This document shows positions 47,401-56,899 of a stretch of DNA of 64,000 nt, in pieces. Source of the stretch: Marisa cornuarietis (taxonomy: Eukaryota; Mollusca; Gastropoda; Architaenioglossa; Ampullariidae). The stretch's first letter is position 1. Every line of letters starts with the position of its first letter. Position numbers and translations under genes: made by a program. Under the pieces are notes generated by a model. The model was not told the DNA's origin, did no database searches, and worked only from the letters and a program-made list of their open reading frames with translations. Location: positions 3,122,501 to 3,186,500 of the forward strand of contig SMMW01000001.1 in assembly GCA_004794655.1 (NCBI GenBank), given 5' to 3'.

Positions 47401-48487
47401 TATACAAAGTATTTTGCTGGGGCATGATAACTCAGGACCTGGTGCTGGATGGTTTTGCGAGGAGGTATCTTTATTTTTAAATTTTCCACACTGTATTTTG
47501 GCCTTAGGTTTACTTCAGTCCAAGAAGGATATGTTACATAATGTTCAATTTTTGTATATTCCTCTCGTATAAATCTTTATGTGGTCGAGGCTGGCTTAGA
47601 TGCTAGTTGAAGGCCGGTTGGTTGGCAGCACTTATGACTGCCATCTCAAGTGTGGTTTTTTCCTTCTGGTTCAGACATAATTTTGAAGATTGTGTGCCAA
47701 GTACCATTTCATGGTATATCTGTTTTGTGATTTTTGTGTGACAATCTTATTTTGAAAGTGAAATTCATGTTTAAGGGTGGTATGTTCTGGTGGGATGTTA
47801 TGCATTCATAGGGTGTGAATGTTTATGTGAAAATATGAATGTTATATATTTGTATGCCTTGTAATGTATTCTCATCTTCCTCACATAGCTCTTTAGTACA
47901 TATGATGGTGTGTAACTTCCAAGTTAATTATGTCATTGTTATTGATTTATTTTTAGAGGAATATAACATCATTAATCCATAATAGGTTTCGGTATTTTTT
48001 TACTGACAGTAACTGAGCAAGAATGGTTAGAAGATTAAAAGAGTTCTGAAATTATAAGCATTTGAGCTAAAAGAAATAACTTTAAACAAACTCCTTTATT
48101 TCCATCCCCAGGTATCATTTTCATCTCATTAAATTGATGTTTGAAATATGGTTGCAGGTAACTGTTCGCAAGTACTTTAGCAAGGAAGAGATTAAGGATC
48201 AAATCAATCACCAAAAGAGACTGTGGGAAAAAACTTACGATAGGCAATATAATCACATGTCTAGCAAAGACAAAGGAGAAATTAGCGAGGACAAGAGAAA
48301 AAAGGCCCTTAAAGATGACTGGTTTGAAAGTGGCTTTGATAAAAGTGGCAGATTATTGAAGACACCTGTCTATGAAGAATATTTTTTCCCATGCCAGAAG
48401 TGGTTTGCCACAGATGAGGCTGATGGACTGATTGAAAGAGAACTTCTGGTATCAAAGAAAACTCTTTATTTCCAAGATCTAGAGTGA
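39776..48487 (+). CDS. Three-PLAT-domain protein, LOXHD1-like
   Basis: A 13-exon gene: 39776-39849, 40239-40408, 40713-40844, 41384-41451, 41834-41998, 42518-42673, 43014-43185, 43764-43962, 44240-44288, 44420-44558, 46750-46916, 47378-47464, 48158-48487. Together 1908 nt code for 635 residues. The start MFSLNNDDIWDH was chosen because it alone keeps phase with exon 2. Residues 1-180 are unlike any domain I know except for a small Cys/His motif. PLAT 1 spans about 184-291, PLAT 2 about 313-417 and PLAT 3 about 446-611. PLAT (polycystin-lipoxygenase-alpha-toxin) domains are beta sandwiches that bind membranes or partner proteins. LOXHD1 of hair cells is built from many of them, but this protein has only three and no lipoxygenase or transmembrane part. 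The donor after 41998 (GTTGGT) is weak; all other junctions are ordinary. Confidence 0.9.
40924..41020. repeat. 40-bp inverted repeat (hairpin) in PLAT-gene intron 3
   Basis: The left arm is 40924-40963 and the right arm 40981-41020, with a 17-base loop. The arms match in reverse complement at 38 of 40 positions. They are AT-rich, with the motif AGAACATTCATTG next to the loop. It may be a small foldback transposon; no clear target duplication was identified. Confidence 0.85.
41834..43185 (+). CDS. PLAT domain 1 (exons 5-7)
   Basis: YKVTIWTGDIPGASSDAN closes exon 5, VFISVAGDKG opens exon 6, HDGLEKRHGWYVDHIEIQ opens exon 7 and VWLFVCKNWLS ends the domain. These are the TG...DA.V.I.L.G, HD..G...GW.V..V.I and W.F.C..W motifs of the PLAT family. 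After the domain, exon 7 runs out in a basic segment (IKRDLEATKKKEI). Confidence 0.92.
43270..43750 (+). repeat. Tandem duplication of about 236 bp in the intron before PLAT domain 2
   Basis: Unit 1 (about 43270-43505) and unit 2 (about 43506-43750) share, in order, GATGCTGATTTCTTTAT, GGCTTCTTTAA, CCTATTAAGAAAATCATTT, TTAATAAGTGTGCTTA, ATAATGTAGTTTATT and GAGCCCTAATA. They differ by point changes and small indels, so the duplication is not recent. Unit 2 ends about 14 bases before the exon at 43764 and so supplies most of its acceptor region. Confidence 0.85.
43764..44558 (+). CDS. PLAT domain 2 (exons 8-10)
   Basis: EFEVTVVTGSKRLAGTDAN, then VFITLRG, FKIRTRDIGDIKSLR, VEHDGSGLASGWFLEK, VTLRDIQNPAAVWYFIYNGW. 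This is a full PLAT repeat. The phase-1 intron before it and the phase-0 intron directly after GWFLEK recur at the same places around domain 3, which points to duplication of an exon set. Confidence 0.92.
44051..44112. repeat. CA-rich microsatellite
   Basis: A run of CA dinucleotides followed by degenerate CA units, within the intron after exon 8 of the PLAT gene. Confidence 0.8.
45885..46195. repeat. Dispersed repeat, copy A (about 300 bp)
   Basis: It shares with 61405-61660 a series of blocks: CCTTGAGCATTA, CAGTCCACA, CAGAATCACTATAT, TTAGTCCATGTCTCTTCC and AAGCGCTAAGAGCATGCTCT. Copy A continues with GCGCTATACAAATCGTCATT and an ATT tail. A GCGCTAT..AAAT box before a short simple repeat is a frequent 3' end of non-autonomous invertebrate retroposons. 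Family not identified. It lies in the 2.2-kb intron before PLAT domain 3. Confidence 0.75.
46750..48487 (+). CDS. PLAT domain 3 (exons 11-13) with a large insertion
   Basis: YQVTIKTGDIRYAGTDANVY, FERGALERFEL, LGHDNSGPGAGWFCEE, then VTVRKYF. Before the closing strand motif (EEYFFPCQKWFA, about residues 598-610) there are some 60 extra, highly charged residues rich in lysine, aspartate and glutamate. The protein ends LIERELLVSKKTLYFQDLE. The insertion is not present in domains 1 and 2. Confidence 0.88.
47003..47193 (-). mobile_element. tRNA-derived SINE, copy 2 (with 9-bp target duplication)
   Basis: Reverse-complement copy of the SINE at 11594, starting (minus strand) GGGTGGTCCGG at 47193. 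Perfect AACATGTTA duplications flank it at 46994-47002 and 47194-47202. It lies in the intron between PLAT-gene exons 11 and 12. Confidence 0.87.
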
Positions 48488-48614
48488 GGTTAAAGTGACA
48501 CTGCCATCTTATCTGACTGTTCCTAGCTGTGATAATGTGTAAGTTTACATTATTTTATTGTGTATGCAGTTTATATTGTGGAGACTACAGATCTGAAGCA
48601 CTATTCAAGTAATT

Positions 48615-48620
48615 AATAAA
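48615..48620 (+). terminator. Candidate poly(A) signal AATAAA of the PLAT gene
   Basis: 127 bases after the TGA stop; the first AATAAA downstream. Confidence 0.55.
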
Positions 48621-49643
48621 AAATTAAATGTTAAATATTTAGTGTGCTGTATTCCTGACCTTTGTGATTTGGAATTTTATTTGTACCTTAATTGCATGTT
48701 GCAACTCTTGTTACTTCTGTATTTTAAGATGACACTACAAGAGTTAAAAGAAATGTTATTAGCTGTAAATTAATAAATAATGATTGTTGGTGCAACTTTA
48801 CCACAAGAAGATCATTCTAAATTTGTTTTGTTAGCTACATACTGTAGATTGATGTTGTTATATTTTGACATGTTGATGTGATAATGTTCATTCTCTGTCA
48901 CCCCACCAATCAACCTCCCCACTATTTATTTCTTTCAAGCAAAAAACACCTGCCAAGCCTGTGACGTTGATAGCTGTCCAAAATTCTGTCATTGCATTGA
49001 ATATGTTTTGGAGCCACTTTTACCTACGAATAAAGTGCACTTTGCCTATTAGTCTAGGTGACTTAATAAGACTTTTTTTTTAAAGTATATGATAGCTTAT
49101 AGATATATTTTTACTTATTAAAGAAACAAGCAGCAGGGAATCATGCTTAGTCTTTTAATGTATCTGTTGACAGTTAAAATTTGTACTTTTATATTTCCGA
49201 AAATAAGCTTGGTTTATGGTGGTTGGATGGTTTATGTTTCAAATCACTGTTGTGTTTGAAAACATCACAACAGTAAATTTTAAAAGGTCAAGAAAAAAGT
49301 TATTATTGTTTGCTTTCCTGATGATAAATGCATCAAAACTCAAATGACAAAAATTGTAATAGCGAGCGATAAGACCCTCATTAAAATGCTATTAAAGTCA
49401 CATGCAGTTGGTAATATTTTTAATGCTTTTGTTTTGTTTCAAATGGCAGAAGCAGTGGCCTCAAATATACGTCACTGCTTTTAATTATATATCTCTATGT
49501 AAAAATGAAAATTTTCTCTCTTTAATTGTAAGCAGTATGACACTTTTGCCTGCACTTTGCACATAAAAATACAATAAATGTAAATATATAAATGTAAATA
49601 CTGCAAGATGTACATGTATTTACATAAACTGCAGAGGGCTTGT
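48621..49643. other. Intergenic, PLAT gene to minisatellite
   Basis: AT-rich sequence without a recognisable gene. The start may belong to the PLAT-gene 3' UTR. Confidence 0.6.
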
Positions 49644-50312
49644 AGGTGTACTTACACACACACACACCTCATACATATAGTAGGTGTACTTGCACACAAA
49701 CATACACACACACCTCTTACCTAGATGTACTTACACACCCACACACACACTTCTCTCTAACATAGGTGTACTTCCACACCCACCTCTCATATAGGTGTAC
49801 TTGCACACACACCACTCCTACATAGGTGTACTTGCACACACACATGCACCTCATTCTTACATAGGTGTACTTGCACACATACACCTCTTATATAGGTGTA
49901 CTTGCACACACACCACTCCTACATAGGTGTACTTGCACACACACATGCACCTCATTCTTACATAGGTGTACTTGCACACATACACACACACCTCGCTCTT
50001 ACATAGGTGCACTTGCACACACACATACACCTCATGCTTACATAGGTGTACTTGCGCACATACACACACCTCTCTCTCTTACATAGGTGTACATGCACAC
50101 ACACACACCTCTCTTATGCAGTTGTACTTGCACACACACCTCTCTCGTACGTAGGTGTAATTGCACACACACATACATCTTTCTCTTACATACGTATACT
50201 CGCACACATAGGTGTACTTTAATACACACACCTTTCTCTAACAAAGCTGTACTTGCACACACACACACACACATCTCTTACATAAATGTACTTGCACATG
50301 CATGCACATACG
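49644..50312 (+). repeat. Minisatellite, unit AGGTGTACTTGCACACACAC plus variable part
   Basis: About 18 units of 29 to 57 bases. Each starts AGGTGTACTTGCACAC or a one-to-three-base variant, continues with CA repeats and ends with a pyrimidine-rich CTCTTACAT-type segment. A higher-order unit is visible: 49793-49893 (101 bases, three units) is repeated with near identity from 49894. Open frames on both strands here are translation artefacts of the repeat. Confidence 0.95.
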
Positions 50313-52788
50313 GTCACACACTGTATTTCATACAAGCATGTGCATGCACACTTGCATACACATTTTTTGGACACTCAATATCCTATTTTGTAAAACAATA
50401 ATTTGAAAACTTCATTTTATTTTGACTTGTTTATATATTTATTTGAAAAATACCACAGACACTGAACAAATCAATGTTCTGTCTGCCAGAAGAATAAGCT
50501 TTTTAAGATGTACTCAAATTTATCACAGGGGTTTTGACTGCATATAAAAGTAATACTGCCCGAGGAAAATGACTCCAGTTAAATGTAAATTAGTATATCT
50601 GGATAAACCGTGAACAGCAGCCAGGATCACAGTATAGCCACATTGTCTTAAAAGCATAACAAAACGTTTTGTGCTGGCTATGGATAACTATACATCCCTT
50701 ATCTTGAGCACATAAGAAAATGAACAATGTGCCATAAAATTATCAGTATAAAGTGGCACTTTTGTGGAAATTGTAATGAATCATTGGAAATGATTTAATT
50801 TTCTTATACAACAGAATACCAAACAATTTTAATACTGCAGAAGATGATAATTTCATTAAGTTAGGCAGGTAATGTACACTACATGTATTGAAATAATGTT
50901 ATGGATGTAACTATTTCATCAAAAGGAATTTTTTTATCCATTTGTATATTATAAAAATATGTAGAAAAACTCATCAACTTCTGAGATACCCTGTCTAATA
51001 TCTGAGCTGGAAGGTATCAAAAAGATTGATTTTGTTATGGTTATCACATTTCTAGAAACATACTTCATGTGTCTTGTAATTAGTGGTTCAAGCTTAACTG
51101 GCCTCTGCTGAACAACGTAAAATCATATTAGACAAGTTCATAAAATCAACACATTTACAAAATAAAAATGACAAAAGATAGTAATAACTTGTTCATGTCA
51201 TCTATTATGGCAACATCTTTCAGGGAATTTTTAACAGATGCATATAATAATATAAATGAGTATTCAGGTGGAACCCATTCCACCTAGCCTGCATATCTTC
51301 TGAAAATTTATACTTATTCATTACATATGTAGTGGCATAGGAACCAGAGGGGCAAAGTGGGGTGGGGGAAGCTGCCACCTCAAAAAAAGATACTGAGGGG
51401 GCAAGATTGCCTCCCACTACCCCAGGCTGATGCTTGAGGTGATGTGAAAAAGGTGGTGGAGCTGAGTGAGAGAGAGAAAAGACAAATGACAAATCTTTAT
51501 TTATGAGGGTAAAAGAATAAGCAAAAGTTATGCATTTTTACATCTAGCTATCAATTTATAGAAGGGAAAAAAGTAACCCTATTTTACTACAAAACAAAGG
51601 CATTAATCAAAGAAGATGTAGGGGTTTTATTAGGCACATTGACTTGAAAACCTTGAATGTGATTATATAATATAATTATAAAGTTTATCTTAGTCTGAAT
51701 ATTACATCATTTCTTGTGATTGTGATAACCAGGTGAGTTATTTTTCAATGAGTTAGTATTGCTTTGTTGTTTAACACTGAAAGAAGCATTTGTTGTGATG
51801 CTACCACCGAGTATGCACCTGTGTGTGTGCATGGCTGCACTCACACACACCCTCCCTTTTTTGGTAATGTGCATTCCCTGTCAGCATGGCATTTGCCCCT
51901 CACCCCACCCCGAACATCTTCCTACACCGCTGACATGCATAATTTTGACTGCACTTAGTAAAAGCATATGAGTAGTTATACACTTTCTGTCCCCACAAAG
52001 TTGTGTAAGAATTGTCATAGAATGGGAGCAAACACATAGTGTTCAATAAACAGAGTACTTCTGCAATGTACAATTACATTTATCTATGTTCTCATATAAA
52101 CTAATGACTATCAAACATATAGAGTGTAAGACATTACTTATACACACATGCTTAATACATGAATTATAAATAATTAGTTGGGCAGTCATAGCAAGAACTC
52201 TTCTTATTATCATTGACAGTACTTGAATTTTATAAAATAAAGATTAAACTATTTTATCTCCAGATTAACACCACAAAAAGAATCAATTCCCCTTAACCAA
52301 GAGACCACTTCTTTTTGTTCACTAAATGTAGGAGTCTCTGTTCCCCATCTACATGTACAGATTATTAAACAGTTTTGGCTTTTTAAATGTGTTTCATTTC
52401 ATAAATGACCATTTTTACACAAAAAAACTTGGTAAAAAGAAACAAAACATGACTGCATGCTACTTCTCGCTTCCCTTAACCACAAAATGCACAAAGCACA
52501 CAGCACCCTTTAGAAAGTATATCTAGTGCAAGAATGTACAACCTTGAGGAAAAATGGTGAGGTAAAAGAGGTTTGTGACAACCATATGATGTGTTGTTCA
52601 AACGCTGATGCCACCCAAAGTATTCTAAAAGCACCTTCATTTGTTTTTTGCACCATCTGATAATGATAATATTTCACATCTGGATTTTCCATCTTGTGTG
52701 GCTGCAACATCTGCATCAGCCAAAGGACTGCTTCTGTTAATCACAAGTAGTATGTGACACACCTGTTTAACAAATTAGCATCTTGTAA
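50313..52788. other. Intergenic between two converging genes
   Basis: Apart from the repeat pieces listed at 51331 and 51872 I see no gene. Part of it is probably 3' UTR of the stathmin-like gene, since no minus-strand AATAAA lies close to its stop; the nearest one I noticed is at 51496-51501. Confidence 0.55.
51331..51932. mobile_element. Possible long form of the CAGTGGCGTAGGAA TIR element
   Basis: The left end AGTGGCATAGGAACCAGAGGG and following bases to about 51417 match the left half of the elements at 55321 and 56705. About 450 bases later, 51872-51932 matches their right half, ending ATCTTCCTACACCGCTG. The flanks ACATATGT and ACATGCAT agree at six of eight bases. Either one 600-bp element or two separate halves. 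Confidence 0.5.
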
Positions 52789-55107
52789 CTACTCAAAGAA
52801 CTCATCATCAGATAGTTCTTTGTTTGTGTTCCTTGTCTTGCTGCCAGAGGAGAGCCGCTGAAAGGCAGCATCGTAACTGTCAGTAGTGCTTGCACTTGTA
52901 ACTCGTCGTACAGCAGAGTTGTTATCACGAACTTTTTTTTGGGGACTAACTTCACCAGAATTTATCCTTTCACCACTATCTCTTTCATCATTGCCTAGCC
53001 ACGAATCATCTGAAAGCATGAAAAAAGTTTGATAAATTTTCAATTTGGGCTTAATGTCTTGCAATGTACTTGAACACCTACTACACATAGACTGAAGAGT
53101 CACTACATTAATCATTAAGAAAATGAAGACAGGAAAGCATGCCATAAAAATATGGAAAATGGGGTAAGATTTGTTAAAGATTTGTAGTTTTCTTCAAGAT
53201 TATTAATGTTGATTGTGATTTTTGTCTCACGAATGGTTCAGTTTATTATGTAACAGCCACCTACTATCACTGGCATTGAATGCTTCATCCTTCTCTACTT
53301 CAATTTCTTCTTGCCCAGTCTGGTTCAATCTTCTTGCCTATTGCACAGAAAATGTCAGTGTTGAATGCCTTCAGAAAGATAACGCTTTTTATGAGTATTC
53401 TATATAGATATTTAGACAGATGCTGCCATGTCACATGACAAAGATCCACTGTTAACTAACATTAAGAACATCAATTTTTTTGTTATGGAGGCCCTCATAG
53501 TTTGTCTTTGGAAGGTTGTCTAGCTCAAAGCTGCTGGATATAATATAAATTGAATAAGTGTGTTTTCTGATGGTATTTACTCAATTCCTTAATTATCACG
53601 ACTGACATTTTACCTGTTCAACATCAATATTTTCCTTGAAGTGCTATTACATTTTAAAGAACTCATGATAGTAGCACACCGCAAATGCACTAGTAGTAGA
53701 TGGATAAGGCATTAAAGAATACAAACTATCATACATATTAAATATGTGAAACTTATTGATTTGAAAATGGAAGTATGTTTGCCTGTCATCTCCACATGAA
53801 TGTCTGGTCTTAAGCTTGTTAATGACACACAGCTGAAAATGTCAGCTCACCCTGTCTCTTGCCCTCTGTGCACGTTCTTCCCTTATTCTCTGTTTTTCCT
53901 GAATTTCCTTGAGCTTTGCTTCACGTTTCAGCTCTGCCAACTTCTGTTGTTCATCAAGCACCTGTGTAAAATAATGACTGGAATGGAATGACTTCAGTAT
54001 ACAATATAAAACAATGTGTGTATTGTATTTTACCAAAAATCAAAAACTCCAAAATCTCAGAGTACTGTGTGACTGGTCATAGTCACAGATCAGACATAGT
54101 TTGTCAAGAAAGAAAAGTGAGTGTAGTTAAGGAATAAAGTGTATATTAGAAGGCATTGATAAATATTAACTATTTCTAAAATGTGAACACTAATGTATTA
54201 TCCAGAGAATGACTTTTTATTATTCATCAGTGAGTAGTTTGTTACTTCTAAGCATGATTAAACTTCATCTCTGTGTCACAAAAACAACCGCCACTATTGA
54301 TGCGACAGTTTTGTTGATCCGTACTTTTTCCTGTTGCACCTGCTGCTTCATTTCGAACTCCTTTGCTTGTATCAGTTCCTGGCGCCTTCTTGATGATTTC
54401 TTTGATGCACTAGCTCGCTTCTGTCTCATCTGCAACATGCCCATTCCAAAATGGAGAATATACGTTTGTAAACAGACATTCTGTATTTTAAAAAAATCAC
54501 CTCTAGGGCAACATTAATGTTTATGTGCACTGTGAATGCAGTAATCTTAACTTGTTACCTTGTTTTGGCTAACACAATTAGTTAAATGATAAGCTTAATT
54601 TCTCTGATTATGTGGTGCATGTTTACACTTTGATTGACACGTGAAAATTGTAGTTTCTAATATACATCAATAAACTGCAGTTACACAAAAAATGCTTAGT
54701 TTTTGTTTAATGACAACAGGTCCAAATGTTATGATGATGCTAGTGACTCTAACTGCAGTAGTAAGCCTGCCATTCTGGACCATGATGTGTGGTATTTTTA
54801 ACTGGGGCACAATTAATTTGAACTGAAGAGGATGTCAGCAGGCTATACAGACTACATCAGAACATAACTATTTGTCCACACACAAGCCTGTGCACACATA
54901 ATAAAGTACTTATGCTTTGTACCCTTTCTCTTTTTTCTTCTGCTTGTCTCTGCTTCTCTGCAAGCATTTCAGCTGATAGCATGGGCACATTGAGTGGTTC
55001 AAGAGCCTGGAGAGTGAAAGGTATATTTGTTTTTTATATTTGAATTCTTGATGTCTATGCATGGTATAGACATACGTCTCTATATCCACCAGCACACACA
55101 CAGCACT

Positions 55108-55138
<31 letters not shown>

Positions 55139-55725
55139 CACATTTTCTCTATCTCAGTCTCACATACTCTCTCTCTCTCTTTCTCTCATTCTTAACTCCT
55201 ATACATTTATACTTTTCTTTTAATACATCAACATTAATAATCATATACAGTAAGCAGGACTTACATAGGAAACATACTTAATTAGCAGACAGTGACGCAT
55301 TAAGATAATAATTGTCTTAGCAGTGGCGTAGGAACCAGGAGGGCAAGGGGGGCAGCTGCCCCCCCCCCTAAATAAAATGCTGGGAAGGCAAGAATGTGAA
55401 CGTCGTTCATTGTCAGCATGAGCTTGCCCCCCCCCCCCCAAAGCCAAGCATCTTCCTACGCCACTGTCTTAGTAAACAATAGAAACATAGCATTTACATG
55501 ATTTCAGACGTCAATGCTTACCTGTAATCGGCCAGGTCGTTTGGCAATTATAAGTTCTGTGTTTTGGCCATCCAGGGATAAATCAAATGCTATCCCTTTA
55601 GGTACTGAAATAAGTAAGCATGCAAAACAAAGTCAACTCTAAACGGTAAAATGTAGGCGCAACATACCTATTCAATTTACTTTTTTTTTCTTACAGGCAT
55701 AAAAGATCGATAAATGCTGTCAGTA

Positions 55726-55763
<38 letters not shown>

Positions 55764-55972
55764 AGCTTACCAGGTGTTGTTTTGACTTCCACAGTATTGG
55801 CGTTGTCGTCAACAGTACCATGCCTATGTTTTTCTCGATTGTGTTTAATGTTTGTCACTTTGTGTTCACGATGTTGAGTCTCCTTTTGGGGAAAACCGTT
55901 AATACTCTTGGGACGGCGGTCGTCGCTAGCACGGCCGACTTCAGTACCGACTGCCGATGATGCACATCCCAT
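52789..55972 (-). CDS. STMND1: Stathmin-domain protein, STMND1-like
   Basis: Minus-strand gene with seven exons (in gene order): 55771-55972, 55522-55604, 54923-55006, 54340-54429, 53851-53961, 53271-53337, 52789-53009. Together 858 nt for 285 residues; human STMND1 has 276. It starts MGCASS. Gly2 and Cys3 suit N-myristoylation and palmitoylation, as in STMND1, so the protein is probably membrane-anchored. Residues 1-67 are hydrophilic and probably disordered. Residues 68-95 (PKGIAFDLSLDGQ, ending KRPGRLQ) resemble the cap of stathmin domains. About 100-200 is a long charged helix (AEKQRQAEEKRERMRQKR, VLDEQQKLAELKREAKLKEI), the part that in stathmins lies along tubulin dimers. The acidic tail ends ELSDDEFFE. 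An ATG 17 codons upstream in the same frame (56023) is less likely. Two donors (GTGCAA after exon 4, GTGATA after exon 6) are weak. A generic coiled-coil protein is the alternative. Confidence 0.72.
53271..53337 (-). CDS. STMND1: STMND1-like exon 6, inferred from phase
   Basis: It encodes ARRLNQTGQEEIEVEKDEAF. It is needed because exon 5 ends in phase 0 while the last exon begins with two bases of a split codon (AT), and direct joining would give a stop. With this 67-nt exon the frame closes as RDRARRLNQ and ending FNA-NDSWLGN. Confidence 0.7.
55103..55134. repeat. CA microsatellite in STMND1-like intron 2
   Basis: CA tract followed by CTCTCT-rich sequence to about 55190. A further TC/CA compound tract is at about 55726-55762 in intron 1, adjacent to the donor of exon 1. 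Confidence 0.85.
55321..55466. mobile_element. TIR element (MITE), complete copy of 146 bp
   Basis: The ends are CAGTGGCGTAGGAA and its reverse complement TTCCTACGCCACTG, 14 perfect bases. Left flank ATTGTCTTAG and right flank TCTTAGTA share TCTTAG, or GTCTTAG if the last G is shared. The interior has C-runs and the sequence GCAAGAATGTGAACGTC found also at 56705. It lies in intron 2 of the STMND1-like gene. Confidence 0.85.
55771..55972 (-). CDS. STMND1: STMND1-like exon 1, acylated amino terminus
   Basis: MGCASSAVGTEVGR is followed by a basic, histidine-rich segment (HREHKVTNIKHNREKHRH). The donor GTAAGC follows 55771 on the minus strand. It agrees with the MGC start of dually acylated stathmin-like proteins, although vertebrate STMN2-4 carry their palmitoylated cysteines differently. 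Confidence 0.75.
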
Positions 55973-56023
55973 TCTAGGAGCTGGTAAATCTTCGAAGTGG
56001 AGCTGTCTATAGGTGCTGAACAA

Positions 56024-56500
56024 TACTTTTTAAATCCAAATATTTTAAGTCTTTATTTAAGCTTCAGATTTGGGAAGTTTCCTTTGCTCCACACAAGTCT
56101 GATTATGGTATTAATTTTACTTTCTCAATCATAGTGGCTTCCAGAAGACTACAGGCAACTCGTACAGTCAAATTTGGTTATTTTTAACGCACGAAGAATT
56201 CAAGAATAATTTACGTCGATCGGTCGTCTTGCGTCCCATCCTCACAAAATATCGTTAATTCGTAGTTCTGGGGTGGGGCCCATTTAGATACATTTACTTA
56301 GTTCATGTACTGACTTTATACATGGTGAAAGTGGCACCAGACCTGTCCGAGCACAGACGCCGCTCGTGGGAATGCTCTATCAGAAAAAAGCGTGGCTTTT
56401 GTGACGTCACACTGTAGCGTGGCGACGTGTAAACAACCATGCGACATCCGGTCTGTACGTAATTTAACGTCTAACGCTAATCACGTCGCTTATCGTTCAA
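56024..56500 (-). promoter_or_regulatory. Probable promoter region of the STMND1-like gene
   Basis: More CpG-rich than the flanks. It contains a perfect TGACGTCA palindrome at 56402-56409, about 430 bases from the start codon. No TATA box was assigned. This is a positional inference. Confidence 0.35.
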
Positions 56501-56704
56501 ATAAAAATAAAAATAAAGTTAGATAAGAACGAAAGAAAAAATCGCATTCATAATTTTTGGCTCTGGACCCTTTTGTGATGGTGATGGCGACTGCATATTT
56601 GGGTCACCCTGACCGGTTTGACTAGAGAGAAGATACTAATATATACTATATTAGATTCCATATCAGACTAGTTTGTCAAATCTCTGGGAACGTCTACTTG
56701 TCAT

Positions 56705-56819
56705 CAGTAGGAACCAGGGGAGCAAGGTGGCAGCCGCTCCCTCAAAAAGATACTGAGGGGACAAGAATGTGAACGTCATTATTCACTGTCAGCCTGGAGT
56801 TTACCCTCAACCGCCACTG
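56705..56819. mobile_element. TIR element (MITE), shorter copy
   Basis: It starts CAGTAGGAACCAGG, having lost GGCG of the usual end, and finishes CCGCCACTG. It is flanked by GTCAT on both sides (56700-56704 and 56820-56824). Its interior AAGAATGTGAACGTCATT matches the copy at 55321. Confidence 0.8.
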
Positions 56820-56899
56820 GTCATGGTCTCACAACGATATTCTTGTAAATAGGGTAACTGATCAATCGTGATCCCCCTTGTTCTTCTCTCTCCCCTAAG

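Noticed and set aside
49857..50401. Cysteine- and histidine-rich open frames on both strands
   Set aside because: They are translations of the GTACTTGCACAC minisatellite; frames are open only because the repeat lacks stops.
55027..55281. Thr/His/Leu-rich open frame
   Set aside because: Produced by a CA/CT microsatellite within an intron.
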